Positions 17,130-25,202 of a stretch of DNA of 64,000 nucleotides are shown here, in pieces. The first letter of the stretch is position 1, and every line of letters begins with the position of its first letter. The translations under genes were made by a program, and so were the position numbers. The stretch spans positions 1,612,001 to 1,676,000 of the forward strand of contig NZ_JQNQ01000001.1 of assembly GCF_000745315.1 (NCBI RefSeq), read 5' to 3'. The notes under the pieces are model-generated. The model had not been told where the DNA came from, made no database searches, and worked only from the letters and a program-made list of their open reading frames with translations. The DNA comes from Salegentibacter sp. Hel_I_6 (GTDB lineage Bacteria; Bacteroidota; Bacteroidia; Flavobacteriales; Flavobacteriaceae).

Positions 17130-17654
17130 ATGGAAAAATGGTTTGAAGCTTCTTTAAGCTCTCTTATTGCTATTACTATATCTGCCGTAGGAATTTACGC
17201 TGCGATCATAATTTTTACACGACTGGCAGGAAAGCGTAGTTTTTCTAAAATGTCCAGTTTTGATTTTGCCATGACGGTTGCTGTAGGTTCTATTGTTGCT
17301 ACTACGGTACTTTCTGCATCGGTAAGTTTATTACAGGGAATTGTAGGCTTGGCGGCAGTATATATTTTGCAAATTTCAGCGGCATTTTTTAGACGTTTTT
17401 CCTGGTTTCAGGAGGCGATAGATAATTCGCCATTACTCCTCATGGACGGAAAAAACATTCTTTATAAAAATTTAAAGAAGGCAAGGGTTACTGAAGGGGA
17501 CCTTAGATCTAAACTTAGAGAGGCTAATGTTCTAGATCTCTCACAAGTTCGAGCTGTTGTTTTTGAAACTACTGGAGATATATCAGTTTTACATACTTCC
17601 AACGAAAATCAGGAGTTAGAAAATTGGCTTACTAAAGATGTAATGGGTAAATAA
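17130..17654 (+). CDS. DUF421 (YetF/YcaP-like) membrane protein
   Basis: A 174-residue protein with three hydrophobic segments in the first 90 residues, then a soluble domain. Landmarks of the DUF421 family are FTRLAGKRSFSKMSSFDFAM, VAVGSIVATTVLS and the cytoplasmic part PLLLMDGKNILYKNLKKARV with RAVVFETTGDISVL. The role is not established in the literature I can name; related Bacillus proteins are spore or envelope associated. It is followed by a 114-base gap before the gntA-like operon and is probably transcribed separately. Confidence 0.78.
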   Translation: MEKWFEASLSSLIAITISAVGIYAAIIIFTRLAGKRSFSKMSSFDFAMTVAVGSIVATTVLSASVSLLQGIVGLAAVYILQISAAFFRRFSWFQEAIDNSPLLLMDGKNILYKNLKKARVTEGDLRSKLREANVLDLSQVRAVVFETTGDISVLHTSNENQELENWLTKDVMGK

Positions 17655-17768
17655 TTAGAAAATTACAACCCCTTGTTAATCTTTTAAAATTTTGCTCTAA
17701 TTTATTCTTAAACCGTATTGAACGATAGTCAAAACCCAATAGTTTTACAAAAATAAGCATTCTAAATT

Positions 17769-18467
17769 ATGATTTCTACCGGAGTAAAAGCTAAAGTAAA
17801 ACATTGGAAAGTATCTGATGAAAAGGCCATGGAACTCGCTTTTAAAGATTTTGTGGTAACAAAAGATCATCCTTGTATGATGGCACAAACAGTATTTGCT
17901 CAAGATCATTTAGACCTGCATACTTATGATGAATTCCCAAGCCGAAAAACCGCTCAAAAAATTTATGTCGATTTAAAAAAATATATAGAAAATTACGATT
18001 TTGAGTCTAATGAATTTTATACATTTTTAGCGGTTTTTAAAGACAGCAAAGTATTTTCTGAAACTGCTTTTGAAACCGCGCTGTGGAAACAACTGGAGTT
18101 TCTTCATAATATTGATGATTTTGCCTGGGATCCTCACGTAAGTAGTAATCCAGAAGCCAAAGAATTTAGCTTTAGCATTGCGGGAAAAGCTTTTTATATG
18201 GTAGGTATGCATCCAAATAGTAGCCGTAAGGCGAGACAAAGCCCTTACCCGGCAATTGCTTTTAATTTACATTGGCAGTTTGAAAAGTTAAGGGAAATGG
18301 GTGCCTTTAATACCGTTCGGGATAAAATTAGGGAAAGAGATATCGCATTACAGGGCAACATAAATCCTATGCTTGAAAATTTTGGTGAAAGTAGTGAAGC
18401 TCGCCAATATAGTGGTCGAAAAGTTGGAGAGGAATGGAAATGTCCTTTTCTTCACGGAAAAAAATAA
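17769..18467 (+). CDS. YqcI/YcgG family heme-dependent N-hydroxylase, GntA-like
   Basis: A 232-residue member of the YqcI/YcgG family, of which GntA, the heme-dependent N-hydroxylase of guanitoxin biosynthesis, is the characterised example. Conserved segments: KDHPCMMAQTVF near residue 36, FYMVGMHPNSSRKARQ near 139 (its His is a candidate heme ligand, inferred), AIAFNLHWQFEKLRE, and the C-terminal ARQYSGRKVGEEWKCPFLH. GntA hydroxylates a guanidino nitrogen. There is no guanitoxin cluster here, so this is a homologue with another guanidino or amine substrate. It is the first gene of a three-gene operon, one base from the next gene. Confidence 0.75.
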   Translation: MISTGVKAKVKHWKVSDEKAMELAFKDFVVTKDHPCMMAQTVFAQDHLDLHTYDEFPSRKTAQKIYVDLKKYIENYDFESNEFYTFLAVFKDSKVFSETAFETALWKQLEFLHNIDDFAWDPHVSSNPEAKEFSFSIAGKAFYMVGMHPNSSRKARQSPYPAIAFNLHWQFEKLREMGAFNTVRDKIRERDIALQGNINPMLENFGESSEARQYSGRKVGEEWKCPFLHGKK

Positions 18468-18468
18468 T

Positions 18469-19080
18469 ATGTACCAGCCAAAGAAATATAAAAAGGATGA
18501 TCCTAAATTCCTTTTTGAATTTATAAAGCATCATCCTTTTGCAACTTTTATATTAACCGGCGATCGAATTTTAGCAACTCACATACCGGTTTTAACTAAG
18601 GGAACAGCTAAAGATTTTATTCTTTTCTCCCACATTGCAAACCATAATGAGCAGTTTAAATTTCTAAAAGATGGCGTAGAAGCTTTACTGATATTTCAGG
18701 GTGCACACGGCTATGTTTCTTCTTCCTGGTACAAAGAGAAAGATATTAGTACCTGGGATTATTCAGCAGTACATGTGAATGTAAAATTGAAATTACAATC
18801 ACGCGAGGAACTTGAAGATTCCTTAAAAGAACTCGTAGCCACTTTTGAAAAACCCCAGAAAAATCCTTTGTATTATAAAGATATCCCAAAAAAAATGCGG
18901 GAAGATCATTTACCGTTGATAACGGGATTTTGGTGTGAAGTAGAGAAAATTCAGGGCATTGCTAAATTGCATCAGGGTTATGATAAAGAGGATATTAAAT
19001 CAGTAACCTCTCATTTAGAAAAACAACAAAATAATTCCGCGTTAAGCGAAAACATTAAACAAGAGCATAAATGCAAGTGA
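18469..19080 (+). CDS. PaiB-like FMN-binding negative transcriptional regulator family protein
   Basis: A 203-residue FMN-binding split-barrel protein of the PaiB family. The N-terminus MYQPKKYKKDDPKFLFEFI, the segment ATHIPVL, then FQGAHGYVSSSWY and VSTWDY-type (here ISTWDYSAVHV) motifs, and the C-terminal ITGFWCEVEKIQGIAKLHQ, are all family landmarks. The ATG at 18469 is chosen over upstream in-frame starts because they lie inside the gntA-like gene and the homologues start at MYxPK. Its stop overlaps the DUF1989 start by ten bases. In Bacillus, PaiB is tied to polyamine handling and regulation; here a flavin reductase-like role beside the hydroxylase is also possible. Confidence 0.8.
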   Translation: MYQPKKYKKDDPKFLFEFIKHHPFATFILTGDRILATHIPVLTKGTAKDFILFSHIANHNEQFKFLKDGVEALLIFQGAHGYVSSSWYKEKDISTWDYSAVHVNVKLKLQSREELEDSLKELVATFEKPQKNPLYYKDIPKKMREDHLPLITGFWCEVEKIQGIAKLHQGYDKEDIKSVTSHLEKQQNNSALSENIKQEHKCK

Positions 19081-19649
19081 TTAAAAAACAATCTGGAGCC
19101 GCCTTTAAATTAAAAAAAGGCCAGAAACTGAAGGTGATAGATCCCAAAGGCGAACAGGTTAGCGATATGGTTTTATTTAATGCAAAAGACCGACGAGAAA
19201 AATTATCTTCCGGTAAGACAATGGATTTTGAAGAGTCTATTTTAATAAGTACTGGGAATTTTCTTTGGAGCAATCGCAGCCACAAAATGATGGAAATCCT
19301 GGAAGATACCAATGGAAGAAATGATTTCTTATTAGCACCCTGCAGTCCGGAAACATTTGAAGTGATGTATGATTATGATGGATACCACCCCAGTTGCTTC
19401 GAAAACTTATATACCAGTCTGGAAAAATTCGAAATTCAGCCAGACGACATTCCCACGGCTTTCAATATTTTTATGAACGTTCAGTTTGATAAAAAAGGAA
19501 AATTAAGTGTAGATCCGCCTTTAAGCAAAGCCGGCGATTATGTATTATTTGAAGCCAAAATGGACTTAATTGTGGCTCTTACCGCCTGTTCTGCCGAAGA
19601 TAGTAACAATGGTAGCTTTAAACCTATTCACTACGAACTATTAGATTAA
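19071..19649 (+). CDS. DUF1989 (urea carboxylase-associated/carboxyguanidine deiminase-like) protein
   Basis: A 192-residue DUF1989 protein. Members of this family (UAAP1/UAAP2) form the carboxyguanidine deiminase of guanidine degradation. Here the landmarks are KVIDPKGEQVSDMVLF, MDFEESILISTG, LLAPCSPETFEVMYDYDGYH, PSCFENLYTSLEKFEIQ and TAFNIFMNV. The segment after the Asp (DTNGRNDFLLAPC) has Asn where many relatives have a His before Asp, so metal or substrate binding may differ. It overlaps the PaiB-like gene by ten bases and ends the operon, with a hairpin terminator after it. No carboxylase partner is present in the window. Confidence 0.76.
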   Translation: MQVIKKQSGAAFKLKKGQKLKVIDPKGEQVSDMVLFNAKDRREKLSSGKTMDFEESILISTGNFLWSNRSHKMMEILEDTNGRNDFLLAPCSPETFEVMYDYDGYHPSCFENLYTSLEKFEIQPDDIPTAFNIFMNVQFDKKGKLSVDPPLSKAGDYVLFEAKMDLIVALTACSAEDSNNGSFKPIHYELLD

Positions 19650-19680
19650 AAATATTTCGAACTCTGAATTATTACTAAAT

Positions 19681-19719
19681 AAAAAAGCCCCAGAAAATTT
19701 AAATTTCCGCGGCTTTTTT
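19681..19719. terminator. Bidirectional terminator between the DUF1989 gene and clpX
   Basis: Arms at 19681-19689 and 19711-19719 (AAAAAAGCC/GGCTTTTTT) enclose a 21-base loop. The A and T runs on either side allow termination from both converging transcripts. Confidence 0.72.
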
Positions 19720-19743
19720 AATGAAATAATCTTACAACTGAGT

Positions 19744-20976
19744 TTAAGAAACTGCCTTAAGTTTATTTATAGTAGACTTGTTCAATTTCTCTTCTGCATA
19801 AGCACGTGTTACCTTTAATTTGCTATGGCCGCTTTCTGGCATTTCAAACATGGCATCTGTTAAAATCGCCTCGCAAAGCGATCTTAAACCACGAGCTCCA
19901 AGCTTATATTCTACAGCTTTTTCAACTATATAATCCAGGGCATCATCGCTCATCTCAAACTCAATATCGTCCATTTCAAACAATTTTTGATATTGCTTTA
20001 CGATGGCATTTTTTGGTTCGGTTAAAATAGAACGCAATGTGCTCTGATCCAACGGATTCATATAAGTTAGCGCCGGTAATCTTCCTATAATTTCAGGAAT
20101 AAGTCCGAAATCTTTCAAATCCTTCGGAATAATATATTTCAGCAAGTTGGTTCTCTCTATACTGTCATCGCTTTTTGAAGCGCTGAAACCAACTGCCTGC
20201 ATATTCAGCCTCTTACTGATGTTTCGTTCAATACCATCAAAGGCACCTCCCGCAATGAAAAGAATATTTTCAGTATCTACCTCAACAAATTTCTGATCGG
20301 GGTGTTTACGACCTCCTTTTGGCGGAACGTTAACCGTAGTCCCCTCCAGTAATTTTAGTAAAGCTTGCTGAACTCCCTCCCCTGAAACATCACGTGTAAT
20401 GGAAGGATTATCACTTTTACGAGCAATTTTATCTATTTCATCAATAAATACAATTCCACGTTGTGCTTTTTCAACATTATAATCGGCTGCCTGAAGCAAT
20501 CTCGTTAAAATACCTTCAACATCTTCACCCACGTAACCAGCCTCTGTAAGTACCGTAGCATCTACAATAGCTAAAGGAACATTAAGCATTTTTGCGATGG
20601 TTTTCGCGATAAGGGTTTTACCCGTACCGGTTTCCCCAACCATGATAATATTTGATTTTTGAATTTCAACATCATCATCGCTTGCCGGCTGTAACAACCT
20701 TTTATAGTGGTTATAAACGGCTACAGACATCACTTTCTTGGTCGCTTCCTGGCCAATTACGTATTGATCTAAAAATTCTTTGATCACTTTTGGTTTGCTC
20801 AACATAAGATCTGAAGACAATTCCTTGGCTTCTCCCTGTTTAAGCTCTTCCAGAACAATGCCGTGCGCCTGCTCTATACATTTATCACATATATGAGCGT
20901 CCAGCCCTGCTATAAGCAAGTTGGTTTCGGGTTTCTTTCTACCGCAAAACGAACATTCTAATTCTTCTTTCGCCAT
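19744..20976 (-). CDS. clpX: ATP-dependent Clp protease ATP-binding subunit ClpX
   Basis: A 410-residue AAA+ unfoldase that feeds substrates to ClpP. The N-terminal zinc domain has four cysteines (C8, C11, C30, C33: CSFCGRKK and HICDKC). Walker A is GETGTGKTLIAK, Walker B is IVFIDEIDKI, and the substrate loop GYVGEDVEG is present. The ATG at 20976 (MAKEELECSFCG) is chosen; a TTG five codons upstream would add residues not seen in the family. It lies 52 bases downstream of clpP. Confidence 0.95.
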   Translation of the reverse strand: MAKEELECSFCGRKKPETNLLIAGLDAHICDKCIEQAHGIVLEELKQGEAKELSSDLMLSKPKVIKEFLDQYVIGQEATKKVMSVAVYNHYKRLLQPASDDDVEIQKSNIIMVGETGTGKTLIAKTIAKMLNVPLAIVDATVLTEAGYVGEDVEGILTRLLQAADYNVEKAQRGIVFIDEIDKIARKSDNPSITRDVSGEGVQQALLKLLEGTTVNVPPKGGRKHPDQKFVEVDTENILFIAGGAFDGIERNISKRLNMQAVGFSASKSDDSIERTNLLKYIIPKDLKDFGLIPEIIGRLPALTYMNPLDQSTLRSILTEPKNAIVKQYQKLFEMDDIEFEMSDDALDYIVEKAVEYKLGARGLRSLCEAILTDAMFEMPESGHSKLKVTRAYAEEKLNKSTINKLKAVS

Positions 20977-21028
20977 TTCGTCATTTTTCAACTTTCAGTA
21001 AATAAAATAATAAACTGAAAATTAATTT

Positions 21029-21706
21029 CTATCCTTCTCTTGTTAAAATCTCATCGATCATACCATACTCTTTAGCTTTATCAGCCTTCATCCAGTAATC
21101 ACGATCACTATCTTCTTCAATTTTCTCGTAGCTCTGTCCAGAATGTTTAGCGATGATCTCGTATAATTCCTTTTTAAGGGTTAAGATCTCTCTCGCAGTA
21201 ATTTCTATATCACTGGCCTGTCCCTGCGCACCTCCAAGAGGTTGGTGAATCATTACTCTGGAATGCGGTAAACCACTTCTTTTTCCTTTTTCACCAGCAC
21301 AAAGCAACACTGCGCCCATTGAGGCTGCCATTCCTGTACAAATTGTGGCCACATCTGGTTTAATAAACTGCATGGTATCATAAATCCCCAAACCTGCATA
21401 AACGCTACCTCCCGGAGAGTTAATATAGATTTGAATATCTTTAGAAGCATCTGTACTTTCTAAAAATAACATTTGTGCCTGGATAATATTAGCAACCTGA
21501 TCGTTTATTGCGGTACCCATAAAGATAATTCTATCCATCATTAATCTGGAAAAAACATCCATAGCAACTGCATTCATTTGTCGCTCTTCAATAATATTAG
21601 GAGTCATCCCTGTAGGAGTCACGCTGCTCACTATCTTTTGGTAATAATTACTATTTATACCGTGATGTTTAGTGGCGTATTTTTCAAATTCTTTTCCGTA
21701 ATCCAT
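21029..21706 (-). CDS. clpP: ATP-dependent Clp protease proteolytic subunit ClpP
   Basis: A 225-residue serine peptidase forming the ClpP barrel. The nucleophile is in TGMAASMGAVLLCAG and the His in SRVMIHQPLGGAQGQASDIE; the handle segment INSPGGSVYAGLGIYDTMQ is intact. The ATG at 21706 (MDYGKEFEKY) is chosen over a TTG one codon earlier. An N-terminal extension of about 30 residues precedes the mature-type start, as in other Bacteroidota. The gene lies between tig and clpX on the same strand, separated from tig by a hairpin. Confidence 0.95.
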   Translation of the reverse strand: MDYGKEFEKYATKHHGINSNYYQKIVSSVTPTGMTPNIIEERQMNAVAMDVFSRLMMDRIIFMGTAINDQVANIIQAQMLFLESTDASKDIQIYINSPGGSVYAGLGIYDTMQFIKPDVATICTGMAASMGAVLLCAGEKGKRSGLPHSRVMIHQPLGGAQGQASDIEITAREILTLKKELYEIIAKHSGQSYEKIEEDSDRDYWMKADKAKEYGMIDEILTREG

Positions 21707-21754
21707 CAATTTTTCTGTTTTTAAGCTTTTTCTCTTAGCTGCCTTTCAAGTGAA

Positions 21755-21784
21755 AAGGCGTTAACCCGAATGGTTTAACGCCTT
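21755..21784 (-). terminator. Hairpin between tig and clpP
   Basis: Arms beginning AAGGCGTTAA at 21755 and ending TTAACGCCTT at 21784 pair over ten bases. On the minus strand only four T residues follow the stem, so it may act as a partial terminator or 3' end protector that sets the tig to clpPX ratio. Confidence 0.62.
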
Positions 21785-21813
21785 AAATATAAGTATAAAT
21801 TTATAGAAAAAGC

Positions 21814-23136
21814 TTACTCGTAAATCTCTTTCACAAATTCGTCGTAAGTCACTTCTTTTTCTTCAAAAGACATTTTTTCTTTGTAAAAACCAAGCAATTT
21901 CTCATTCATTAATTGCTCTGACATTCTTTTTACTTCGTCCTGATTAGAAAGAATTCTTGCCGCAATATCGTCAAGTTCTTTATCTCCAGGATTCATTTGG
22001 CCAAACTGTGCCATTTGTTCTTTGATCTTTTCTTTCGCAAAAGTTTTAAGATCTTCAAACTCTACAGTAAGATTATTTTCGTTTACTATTTTACCTTCAA
22101 TCAATTGGTAACGTAAACCTTCTTCACTCTTTTCATATTCTTCTTTGGCTTCTTCTTCGGTCATTGGTTTTTCACCAACTGTCTGAATCCACTTTTGAAG
22201 AAATTCTTTAGGAAGTTCAAATTTAGTTTGCTCAATAAGTTGCTTGGTCACATCGTTCATTAACTGCTGATCGCTCTGCTGCTTAAATTGCTTTGCTGCA
22301 TCTTCCTTTATCTTTTCTTTAAGCTCGTCTTCACTAGTCACCTTTCCTTCACCAAAAAGCTTATCAAATAACTCCTGGTTAAGTTCAGCAAGTTCTCTAT
22401 GACTAATTTCATTTACCGTAAACTCAACTTCAATATCAAGATCGTGGGCTTTATCGTGCTCTACATCTAAATGCTGAACAAGATCATGATCATCTTCAAA
22501 AAGACTTTTGGTCTTTAATGTGATCACATCTCCAACTTTAGCTCCAACAAATTTATTTAGATTTCGTTTTCCCTTGATTTTCTCTAATTCAACTGAAGTG
22601 CTCTTTTCAATTCCTTCTTCTTCATTTTTGAAAGTTCCGGCAACGATATCTCCTTCTTCAGCTTCATCTTTAGAAGTGATTTTCCCATATTGCTTGCGCA
22701 TAGATTCAATTTGGTTATTCACCATTTTCTCGTCTGCAACAATATTATAATGGGTTACCGGCTTCTCAAGCTCAAGTTTTACCTCAAAATCTGGAGCTAA
22801 ACCAAGTTCGAACTCAAAAGTATATTCTTCTTTGTTCCAATCGAAGTTTTCCTGTTCCTTAGGAATAGGATTTCCAAGAACATCAAGTTTTTCTTCGGTA
22901 AGGTATTTATTTAAGGAATCCTGTAAAAGTTTGTTTACTTCATCTACCAAAACAGCCTGACCGTATTGTTTTTTCACCATTCCCATAGGTACGTGACCTT
23001 TTCTAAAGCCAGGAATATTGGCGTTTTTACGGTAATCTTTAAGGATTTTATCAACTTTACCGGCATAGTCTTCTTTGGCGATATCTACTTTTACCACCGC
23101 ATTCAATTCATCAATATTCTCTCTGGTAATATTCAT
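21814..23136 (-). CDS. tig: Trigger factor
   Basis: A 440-residue ribosome-associated chaperone with peptidyl-prolyl isomerase family architecture. The ribosome-binding signature is GFRKGHVPMGMV near residue 43 (FRK present). A PPIase-like middle region (EEGDIVAGTFKN onward) and a long helical C-terminal arm follow. The order tig-clpP-clpX is the classical proteostasis cluster. A well-formed promoter lies just upstream, so tig starts the transcription unit. Confidence 0.93.
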   Translation of the reverse strand: MNITRENIDELNAVVKVDIAKEDYAGKVDKILKDYRKNANIPGFRKGHVPMGMVKKQYGQAVLVDEVNKLLQDSLNKYLTEEKLDVLGNPIPKEQENFDWNKEEYTFEFELGLAPDFEVKLELEKPVTHYNIVADEKMVNNQIESMRKQYGKITSKDEAEEGDIVAGTFKNEEEGIEKSTSVELEKIKGKRNLNKFVGAKVGDVITLKTKSLFEDDHDLVQHLDVEHDKAHDLDIEVEFTVNEISHRELAELNQELFDKLFGEGKVTSEDELKEKIKEDAAKQFKQQSDQQLMNDVTKQLIEQTKFELPKEFLQKWIQTVGEKPMTEEEAKEEYEKSEEGLRYQLIEGKIVNENNLTVEFEDLKTFAKEKIKEQMAQFGQMNPGDKELDDIAARILSNQDEVKRMSEQLMNEKLLGFYKEKMSFEEKEVTYDEFVKEIYE

Positions 23137-23162
23137 CTTGACTTGTTATAAAAATTGGTGTG

Positions 23163-23193
23163 CAAAATTACACTTTTTTCCTAAGCCAACAAA
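23163..23193 (-). promoter_or_regulatory. Promoter of the tig-clpP-clpX unit
   Basis: On the minus strand a TTTG at 23193-23190 and a TAATTTTG at 23170-23163 are separated by 19 bases, matching the Bacteroidota -33/-7 pattern. The expected start of transcription is about 20 bases before the tig ATG. Confidence 0.6.
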
Positions 23194-23223
23194 GTTTCAA
23201 TTTATTGAATTCCAGCATAGTTC

Positions 23224-23565
23224 CTAATCTTTTCCCAATAAAGAAAATAAGAGAGATTGAAAGAGGGACAAAAGCAAACTAAAAAGCAAGGCGATAAAAA
23301 AGCCACTAACCCCAAAACCAGATACAAATGCATCTGCCAGTAAGATAATTATGGCGTTAATCACTAATAAAAACAAGCCCAGGGTTAAAATAGTAACTGG
23401 CAAGGTAAAAAGCACCAAAATAGGCTTAACAATTAAGTTAAGAATTGCAAGAACAACAGCTACGATAATAGCAGTTAGGTATCCTTCAACTTCTACACCG
23501 GGTAAAAATTTAGCCAGAATCACAACGGCCAGCGCGGTAAGCAATATTCTTAGTATAAAATTCAT
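23224..23565 (-). CDS. Small four-helix membrane protein, phage holin family 4_2-like (PF04020)
   Basis: A 113-residue protein with four hydrophobic segments, as in the family named after phage holins but widespread in chromosomes. Landmarks are LPGVEVEGYLTAIIVAVVLA, LNLIVKPIL and VINAIIILLADAF. No phage genes are near, so lysis is unlikely. The ATG at 23565 (MNFILRIL) is chosen; a longer frame would run into the strong terminator at 23601-23625. Function unknown. Confidence 0.78.
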   Translation of the reverse strand: MNFILRILLTALAVVILAKFLPGVEVEGYLTAIIVAVVLAILNLIVKPILVLFTLPVTILTLGLFLLVINAIIILLADAFVSGFGVSGFFIALLFSLLLSLFQSLLFSLLGKD

Positions 23566-23600
23566 AATATTTAGATTGGTTAATTTCTGAAAAATACAAA

Positions 23601-23625
23601 AAACGCCGGGAAAATCCCGGCGTTT
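23601..23625 (-). terminator. Strong intrinsic terminator after the GDSL lipoprotein gene
   Basis: Perfect ten-base arms at 23601-23610 and 23616-23625 (AAACGCCGGG/CCCGGCGTTT) with a five-base loop, followed by a T run on the minus strand. It lies 29 bases after the stop at 23654. Confidence 0.88.
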
Positions 23626-23653
23626 CATTTTTTAGCAATAAACTGTATTCAAT

Positions 23654-25192
23654 TTACTGAACGTCGTTGTTTGCAGTTACCGTATTATAAGTACCCACGT
23701 TTACTTTAGGCACCTCTGAATTATATGTTGCGTTAATTTCTTCAATCATTTGGTTTGCAACTATAGCATAACCACGTGGCGTAAGATGAACACCATCTAA
23801 AGAGAAAGCACCTCCAGTTGCAAATTGCGAAGTCACAGTGCCACCATCAAAAGAAATCCCGCCTTCTGCTAATTGGTTTAGCATGGCATTTGCATCTACA
23901 AGTGCAAGACCGTTAGCCTGGGCTAATCCAGAAATAACCTGGTTATATCTCGTAGTAGCATTTCTAACTAATTGTTGTTCTGCATTGGTTAATACGTGCT
24001 CATCTCCTAAAGGAACAGAAACTCCATTTACCATATTTGGATTATCCCCTACGGTAGTACCAAGAAATCCTGCACTGGTTAAAGGAATAAGATCTGTAGG
24101 CGTAGCCTGTCTTAACTGACTTAATAAACCTGCTGTTTGAGGATCAAGGTTAAATGGAGCGCCCTGAATAGCCTGGCTAATATTTGTTAAAGATTCATCT
24201 TGAAGAGTTACATAATTTTGACCTTCAGCAAAATTGATTTGTCTTGACTGAGCTTCTTCTGCAGTAATAAATCCAGCCTGAACCAAACCTGGAAGAACCT
24301 GGGTATTATAAGCTGAAAACTGCTGATTTAGCGCTCCAGCAGTTGCTGCATCTAATGGAATTGGATTTGAAGAAACCGTGGTGAAAAACGGAACAGAAGC
24401 TACATCTGGAATATTTATAAGCACTCCTCCACTTGCATTTGCAGCTAAACTTTGCACCATTTGACTGTACACGCTAGCAAAAACATTAGGATCTGTAATA
24501 TCATTTTCTCCATAAGTTGTAGGATCGGTATTGTTAGTTTGATCTACACCGGTTCCTCCAGAAGTTGCATAACCTAACACATCGTTATTCCCAATCCATA
24601 AGGAAAAGAACGTTGGATCTTGCGCGAGTGCGTCTTCCAAAACTGAAGCGTTTGGAGCAGATGCGAAACGGGCAAAATAAGGATTTGCAGTTCCAACGGC
24701 AACCCCCTGAATATTTCCATAACCAGGTGCAGCTAAATGATAAGATTTAGCTCCCGGAACCCCCATATTATTGAATGGCCCTTGTTGCACATTCCCAACC
24801 TCAGTTGTAGCCTGCATCCCTGTATAAACTTGTGGCGAAGGATCACCATTCGCCCCTACAGCCAATACCAAACGGTTAGAAGTAATTTGATTTCCACCTA
24901 ATAAAAGTCCACCGGCATTATCACTCATATAAGGAATCGTAAACTCTTCGGTATCCTGAGTTTTTGCGAATTGTTGTGCAACTATATTTGGATAAGAAGT
25001 TTCCTGGCCTGTAATATAAAGTGCATTATCAGCATAACCTGCAGTAAGGGAATTACCAAGAGCTACGTATGTTGAAAAATCGGCTTCGCCATTGCTATAG
25101 GCTCCCGGCTCATCTACCGGGTTATCAAATTCTGGCTCGCAGGAAACTATTCCCAGCGATAATATTGCAATATATTTAAAATACTGTTTCAT
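23654..25192 (-). CDS. SGNH/GDSL-family outer membrane lipoprotein
   Basis: A 512-residue lipoprotein: the signal peptide ends in LSLGIVSC, a lipobox with Cys18. The SGNH blocks are visible: ALGNSLTAG near residue 45 (Ser nucleophile in the GDSL position), SLWIGNNDVLGYA, and the C-terminal DGVHLTPRGYAI with Asp and His. The esterase substrate is unknown. It lies ten bases downstream of the FadL gene and shares its promoter. It may release fatty acids from extracellular lipids for uptake by the FadL porin, an inference from the pairing. Confidence 0.8.
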   Translation of the reverse strand: MKQYFKYIAILSLGIVSCEPEFDNPVDEPGAYSNGEADFSTYVALGNSLTAGYADNALYITGQETSYPNIVAQQFAKTQDTEEFTIPYMSDNAGGLLLGGNQITSNRLVLAVGANGDPSPQVYTGMQATTEVGNVQQGPFNNMGVPGAKSYHLAAPGYGNIQGVAVGTANPYFARFASAPNASVLEDALAQDPTFFSLWIGNNDVLGYATSGGTGVDQTNNTDPTTYGENDITDPNVFASVYSQMVQSLAANASGGVLINIPDVASVPFFTTVSSNPIPLDAATAGALNQQFSAYNTQVLPGLVQAGFITAEEAQSRQINFAEGQNYVTLQDESLTNISQAIQGAPFNLDPQTAGLLSQLRQATPTDLIPLTSAGFLGTTVGDNPNMVNGVSVPLGDEHVLTNAEQQLVRNATTRYNQVISGLAQANGLALVDANAMLNQLAEGGISFDGGTVTSQFATGGAFSLDGVHLTPRGYAIVANQMIEEINATYNSEVPKVNVGTYNTVTANNDVQ

Positions 25193-25202
25193 CTTCTAAA
25201 TT

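Noticed and set aside
18373..18468. Upstream start of the PaiB-like gene inside the gntA-like gene
   Set aside because: The family starts at MYxPK; the earlier frame is only overlap.
20977..20991. TTG start of clpX five codons upstream
   Set aside because: The extra residues are outside the family; the ATG at 20976 gives the conserved MAKEELECSFC start.
23224..23628. Phage holin gene as evidence of a prophage
   Set aside because: The family is widespread in chromosomes, and no phage structural, integrase or lysis genes are near.
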